This document shows, piece by piece, positions 31,051 through 33,994 of a stretch of 33,994 bases of DNA. Source of the stretch: Streptomyces sp. D2-8 (GTDB lineage Bacteria; Actinomycetota; Actinomycetes; Streptomycetales; Streptomycetaceae); the NCBI RefSeq assembly GCF_023184515.1, contig NZ_JAAHBP010000038.1, forward strand, positions 1 to 33,994, in the 5' to 3' direction. The translations under genes and the position numbers were made by a program. Below the pieces are notes generated by a model, which was given only the letters and a program-made list of their open reading frames with translations, was not told the origin of the DNA and searched no databases. How positions within the stretch are numbered: position 1 is the first letter of the stretch; the number at the start of each line of letters is the position of its first letter.

Positions 31051-31428
31051 ATGACAAAGGGGCTGCCCGCTGCCGGTGACCAGCGTCGTAGTCAGCTGCT
31101 GCGCGGAGTGCTCGATCTGTGCCTGCTGTCGCTGATCGCCGAACGGCCGCGTTACGGCTTCGAGTTCGTGGCGGCACTCGCCGACAACGGGCTCGATCTC
31201 GTGAGCGAAGGCAGTATCTATCCGTTGCTCACCCGGCTGGAGCGGGAGGGGCTCATCTCCTCGTACCGCGCCCCGTCGGCCAGCGGTGGCGCCCCACGCA
31301 AGTACTACCGCCTGACCGAAGCGGGAAGTGCCGAACTGGCGAGCGGCCGGGCCGTATGGCACGCCTTCAGCGGGCGTGTGGGGCGGATCCTGACCGCTAC
31401 CGAACCCACGGGGGGAAGCACACCATGA
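31051..31428 (+). CDS. PadR-family transcriptional repressor
   Basis: A 125-residue PadR regulator, small subtype. The winged-helix domain is complete: LLRGVLDLCLLSLIAERPRYGFEF, then EGSIYPLLTRLEREGLI and the wing GAPRKYYRLTEAG. A C-terminal dimerisation helix (~85-115) follows. The ATG at 31051 fits a leaderless promoter; an in-frame TTG at 31042 is unlikely, because it falls inside the -10. The stop overlaps the next gene's start (ATGA), forming a typical PadR plus DUF1700-type membrane-protein pair. Such repressors usually control their own operon and respond to envelope stress or antibiotics. The large palindrome upstream is the presumed operator. Confidence 0.93.
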   Translation: MTKGLPAAGDQRRSQLLRGVLDLCLLSLIAERPRYGFEFVAALADNGLDLVSEGSIYPLLTRLEREGLISSYRAPSASGGAPRKYYRLTEAGSAELASGRAVWHAFSGRVGRILTATEPTGGSTP

Positions 31429-32009
31429 CGGACCAGCGAACCATGACTAATCAGCAGATACTCGCGGTCTGCCGCAGCAATTGGGAGTACCGGGGCATCG
31501 ACGACGGATCCGTCCGGGAGATGCTCGATGAGCTCTCCGCTCATCTGGACGACGCGGTGGCCGCAGGCCGCACGCCCCAAGACGTCGTGGGCAGCGACGT
31601 GAAGGAGTTCGCCGCCTCCTGGGCCCGGGCCCGCGCTCCGTTTGCCCGCCGGCTGCTGCGCACGGCGGCGATGGTCTGTTTCGTGATCGGCTGGCTGATA
31701 CTGGCCACGTGTCTGCTCCGGTGGACCACCGAACGGGTCGTGAGCGTCAACGATGTTGCCTTCTGGACCGTCGTCGCAGCGGTCACGGTCGCCTGGGAGC
31801 TGCGGCGCGGCAGCCTGGGGCTCGGTAGGACCCTGGCGGTCGCCCTTGCCGTCGGCTTGCCCGCAGTGCTGCTCTCCCGATGGCTGGGCGGCGACGGGGA
31901 ACTGTTCGCATTGCCACTGTGGGCGGCCCTGGCGCTGCTCCTTCCCGGGCTTCCGTACGCCCTCGCCGATGCGCGGAACAGGAAGAACACCGCGCCCGAC
32001 GTCGACTAG
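31425..32009 (+). CDS. PadR-associated membrane protein (DUF1700/DUF1129-like)
   Basis: A 194-residue protein. The soluble N-terminal helical part (~1-70; ILAVCRSNW, MLDELSAHLDDAVAAGRTPQDVVG) is of the kind found next to PadR regulators. Four hydrophobic segments follow (~79-97, 108-124, 131-150, 159-178). Function is unknown; many such partners act as membrane co-factors or signal transducers. The ATG at 31425 overlaps the padR stop and has a GGGGGGAAG ribosome site. The TAG stop (32007-32009) is formed by the TA target and first G of the IS end, so the original C-terminus may have been longer; the final residues N-T-A-P-D-V-D give no sign of a lost domain. Confidence 0.8.
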   Translation: MTDQRTMTNQQILAVCRSNWEYRGIDDGSVREMLDELSAHLDDAVAAGRTPQDVVGSDVKEFAASWARARAPFARRLLRTAAMVCFVIGWLILATCLLRWTTERVVSVNDVAFWTVVAAVTVAWELRRGSLGLGRTLAVALAVGLPAVLLSRWLGGDGELFALPLWAALALLLPGLPYALADARNRKNTAPDVD

Positions 32010-32029
32010 GACCGGCCCGCCCGATCATG
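32009..32029 (+). repeat. Inner left terminal repeat of the IS5-type element
   Basis: Begins GGACCGGCCCGCCCGATCAT. It differs from the right end at four positions. It abuts, and partly forms, the stop codon of the upstream membrane-protein gene. Confidence 0.85.
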
Positions 32030-32062
32030 TGACTATCCAACTGTTGTCTCGTTGTCCCAGAC

Positions 32063-32557
32063 ATGGGGCGGGGTGACTTGACGGATGCGGAGTGGGAACA
32101 GCTGCGGCCGTTCCTGCCGGTCAGCAACGGACGTTGTGGCCGGTGGCGCGATCATCGGCAGGTAATCGACGGGATTCTGCACCGGGTGCGGACCGGGGTG
32201 CAATGGCGCGACCTGCCCGAGCGGTTCGGGCCATGGAAAACGGTTTATGAACGCCACCGGCTGTGGTCGGCCGACGGAACCTGGGAACGCCTGCTGCAGC
32301 AGGTCCAGGCCGCGGCCGACGCAGCAGGTGAGATCGACTGGGACATCGCGGTGGACTCCACCATCGTGCGTGCGCATCAGCACGCGGCCGGTGCCCGCAC
32401 CGATCCGCCGCCGGCTCCGGCATCAAAGGGGGCGGCAGAAGACGAACATCAGGCCGAGACGCCGTGGCAGAGCCTGCTCGCCCGCCTGGTGGAGGTGGCG
32501 CAGGAAGTGAGGGCCTGGGCCGCTCGCGGGGCGGGTTCACCAGCAAATTCCACCTGA
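32063..32557 (+). CDS. IS5-family transposase, ORF A (N-terminal half)
   Basis: A 164-residue product. The first ~75 residues are the DUF4096-type DNA-binding part (LTDAEWEQLRPFLP, RTGVQWRDLPERFGPWKTVY). D98 in IAVDST is the first catalytic Asp of the DDE triad. Beyond residue ~121 the frame leaves family similarity, because the active enzyme needs a -1 shift into ORF B. The candidate slippery heptamer A-AAG-GGG stands at 32425-32431. The unshifted tail (residues 122-164) is probably a truncated by-product acting as an inhibitor, as in related elements (inference). Confidence 0.88.
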   Translation: MGRGDLTDAEWEQLRPFLPVSNGRCGRWRDHRQVIDGILHRVRTGVQWRDLPERFGPWKTVYERHRLWSADGTWERLLQQVQAAADAAGEIDWDIAVDSTIVRAHQHAAGARTDPPPAPASKGAAEDEHQAETPWQSLLARLVEVAQEVRAWAARGAGSPANST

Positions 32558-32994
32558 GTGCCGACGGCCGTTGCCGTCCGCTATCGCTGGTCGTTACCGG
32601 TGGGCAGCGGGCCGACTGCACCCAGTTCACGGCGGTGCTGGAGAAGATCCGCGTTCCCAGGCCCGGACGGGGCAGGCCACGCAAGAAACCTGACAGCCTG
32701 GCGGCGGACAAGGCCTACAGCAACGGTCCCTGCCGTGAGTACCTGCGGCGCCGGGGCATCCAGCACACCATCCCGGAGAAGACCGACAGCCAGGCCGCCC
32801 GCCTGCGCAAAGGCTCACGCGGCGGACGGCCACCCGGCTTCGACGAAGAGCGGTACAAGAAGCGCAACACCGTCGAGCGGGCGATCAACAGGCTCAAGCA
32901 GTCACGGGCCGTGGCTACCCGATATGACAAGCGCGGCTACGTCTTCCTCGGCACTGCCACTGCGGCGGCCCTCGTCATCTGGCTCCGCACATGA
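32431..32994 (+). CDS. IS5-family transposase, ORF B (C-terminal half, -1 frame)
   Basis: This is the frame entered after the putative -1 slip. The linker is followed by GLGRSRGGFTSKFHLSADG, the second catalytic Asp in SLAADKAYS (codon 32707-32709) and the Glu in KKRNTVERAINRLKQ. The frame is open well upstream of the overlap, and the only early start-like codon (GTG 32464) lacks a ribosome site, so independent initiation is unlikely. It stops at TGA 32992-32994, inside the right terminal repeat. Confidence 0.85.
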   Translation, partial: GGRRRTSGRDAVAEPARPPGGGGAGSEGLGRSRGGFTSKFHLSADGRCRPLSLVVTGGQRADCTQFTAVLEKIRVPRPGRGRPRKKPDSLAADKAYSNGPCREYLRRRGIQHTIPEKTDSQAARLRKGSRGGRPPGFDEERYKKRNTVERAINRLKQSRAVATRYDKRGYVFLGTATAAALVIWLRT

Positions 32995-33010
32995 TCGGCC
33001 GGACAAGTCC
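32990..33010 (-). repeat. Right terminal inverted repeat of the IS5-type element
   Basis: Reverse complement is identical over 21 bp to 30933-30953 and 17 of 21 to 32009-32029. It contains the stop codon of ORF B. Confidence 0.88.
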
Positions 33011-33012
33011 TA

Positions 33013-33994
33013 GTAGTGCTTCGTTACCTTGGGTGATCTCGCCTGGTGATGGGCATGTTCGAAGCATGAAGTTGGGGGATGTGGAACGGCTCCGGGGTGA
33101 GTTATCGGAGTTCGTTGCGAACGTGTTCGGGTCGTTGCCGCGGCGGGATCAGCGGCGGTGGGGCGAGTGTTATCTGCGGGGCCTGATGCTGGACGGCCGC
33201 CGGAAGTCGATCCAGCCGATGGCCGAGCGGCTGCCGGACGGCAACATGCAGGCCCTGCAGCAGTTCGTTAACCAGTCGCCGTGGGAGTGGACACCCGTGC
33301 GTCAGCGGATCGCCCGGCGGTTGTGCGAGGTGGTCCAGCCCGAGGTGTGGGTGATCGACGATGTGTCGTTTCCCAAGTGCGGCACCGCGTCGGTGGGGGT
33401 GGCCCGGCAGTACTGCGGCGCGTTGGGCAAGCGGGCGAACTGCCAGGTCGCGGTCAGTGTCCATGCCGCCACCGACAGGGCCTCGTGCCCGTTGGAGTGG
33501 CAGTTGTATCTGCCGCGTGAGTGGACGGACGAGCCGGACCGATGCCGCAGGGCAGGAGTCCTGGACGACGTGGTGCACCGGGAGAAGTGGCGTCTCGCGC
33601 TCGGTCTCCTGGACACACTCGCCCAGTGGCAGTTGAAGGCGCCGGTCGTGGTCGCTGACGCCGGCTACGGCGTCAGCACCCCGTTCCGGCTCGGTCTCCA
33701 GGAGCGAGGGCTGTCCTATGTCCTGGCCCTGAACGGGAAGGAAGTCGCTCACCCGGAAGAAGTTGAGCCGCACCAGCCTGCTTATGGCGGGCTCGGACCG
33801 CCCACCCTTGCCCGCTACCGCACCTCACCGCGAGCCGTCTGCGTCCTCGCGGCGGAGGCGGGTGCGGAGCGGTTCACCGAGGTGACCTGGAGGCAGGGCA
33901 GCAAAGGCGCGATGACCTCACGGTTCGCGGTGCTGACAGTGCGGCCCGCGGGCAAGCAGTCCCTGGCCGCAGCGCAGGAGGCGGGCGGCGGCCG
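33013..33994 (+). mobile_element. IS701-type insertion sequence (left part)
   Basis: It starts immediately after the TA that borders the IS5-type element, with GTGCTTCGTTACCTTGGGTG as the probable left end. It carries a transposase gene that runs off the window. The right end and target duplication cannot be seen. Confidence 0.6.
33066..33994 (+). CDS. IS701-family transposase (5' part)
   Basis: 309 codons are visible. DDE-fold marks are WVIDDVSFPKCG (D98 or D99) and VVVADAGYG (D198). Nearby family features are GVARQYCGALGKRANCQVAVS and LPREWTDEPDRCRRAGV. The third acidic residue lies beyond the window. A TTA leucine codon (33102-33104, residue 13) makes translation bldA-dependent in Streptomyces terms. 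The ATG at 33066 fits the family start; no strong ribosome site is seen. GC and codon bias are lower than in the chromosomal genes. Confidence 0.9.
   Translation, partial: MKLGDVERLRGELSEFVANVFGSLPRRDQRRWGECYLRGLMLDGRRKSIQPMAERLPDGNMQALQQFVNQSPWEWTPVRQRIARRLCEVVQPEVWVIDDVSFPKCGTASVGVARQYCGALGKRANCQVAVSVHAATDRASCPLEWQLYLPREWTDEPDRCRRAGVLDDVVHREKWRLALGLLDTLAQWQLKAPVVVADAGYGVSTPFRLGLQERGLSYVLALNGKEVAHPEEVEPHQPAYGGLGPPTLARYRTSPRAVCVLAAEAGAERFTEVTWRQGSKGAMTSRFAVLTVRPAGKQSLAAAQEAGGG

Larger units (their letters stand above)
32009..33010 (+). mobile_element. IS5-family (IS427-like) insertion sequence, two overlapping ORFs
   Basis: A 1002-bp element with imperfect terminal repeats (32009-32029 and 32990-33010, 17 of 21 identical) and TA on both sides, as expected for a 2-bp TA target. 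It encodes a DDE transposase split in two frames. It looks intact: no stop within the expected fused product other than the programmed shift. Confidence 0.85.
30931..33012. mobile_element. Candidate IS-type unit carrying passenger genes (PadR pair plus transposase)
   Basis: Identical 21-bp inverted repeats at 30933-30953 and 32990-33010, each bordered by TA, enclose about 2.08 kb. Inside are a PadR regulator, a membrane protein and a complete IS5-type transposase. A third, less perfect terminus (32009-32029; 17 of 21 identical) lies directly before the transposase. Either the whole block can move as a unit, or the left terminus is a relic of another IS copy. Confidence 0.45.

Noticed and set aside
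32464..32994. ORF B of the IS as an independently started gene (GTG 32464)
   Set aside because: No ribosome site, and the frame is open far upstream. A frameshifted extension of ORF A explains the split catalytic residues better.
1..33994. CRISPR array, tRNA/rRNA genes, or biosynthetic gene cluster
   Set aside because: No regularly spaced repeats with unique spacers, no complete tRNA cloverleaf, and no PKS/NRPS or tailoring genes were seen.

Overview
The window is high-GC actinobacterial chromosome, almost certainly Streptomyces. The signs are strong third-position GC bias, GTG and TTG starts, twin secreted M4 metalloproteases, the GlgE/GlgP/GlgX alpha-glucan genes, a Scabin/ScARP-type ADP-ribosyltransferase and a CabD-like EF-hand protein. 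From memory the gene order resembles the S. coelicolor SCO5443-SCO5464 region; no database comparison was possible here.

Layout. 1-5054: the 5' end of glgE (minus), a secreted subtilase (minus) and, divergently, glgP (plus). 5131-9666: a DUF1990 protein and two tandem secreted M4 metalloproteases, the second with a C-terminal P domain, each protease followed by a hairpin terminator. 9834-17120 (minus): a four-gene operon of fused TMD-NBD ABC exporters that reads as two heterodimers, each pair overlapping by 4 bp. Motif inspection shows complementary degeneration of the nucleotide-binding sites within each pair. One subunit carries a dispersed Streptomyces-type repeat inserted in frame in its NBD. 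17121-17348: a divergent control region with three 22-bp tandem repeats. 17349-20955 (plus): a DrrAB-like ABC-2 exporter with a NarL/DesK-type two-component system. 20962-23214 (minus): glgX. 23402-26034 (plus): two paralogous lipoprotein L,D-transpeptidases. 26116-30933 (plus): an enoyl-CoA hydratase, an RsbW-like ATP-binding protein, a beta-propeller lipoprotein, a secreted DNA/guanosine ADP-ribosyltransferase, cabD and a COG2085 NADP-dependent oxidoreductase.

30931-33994 is the accessory part. It holds a PadR regulator and membrane-protein pair under a striking 37-bp palindrome, then a two-ORF IS5-type element with a candidate -1 slippery site, then the 5' part of an IS701-type transposase. 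The outer 21-bp inverted repeats (30933-30953 and 32990-33010) are identical and enclose the PadR pair together with the transposase, all bounded by TA. This suggests either an insertion sequence carrying passenger genes or a relic of two IS copies. In two places the IS end supplies the TAG stop codon of the upstream gene.

How the genes fit together: GlgE builds alpha-glucan from maltose-1-phosphate, while GlgP and GlgX take it apart. The proteases, L,D-transpeptidases, lipoproteins and ADP-ribosyltransferase are envelope or exported functions. The kinase and response regulator probably control the adjacent DrrAB-like exporter, and possibly the divergent exporter operon through the shared repeat region.
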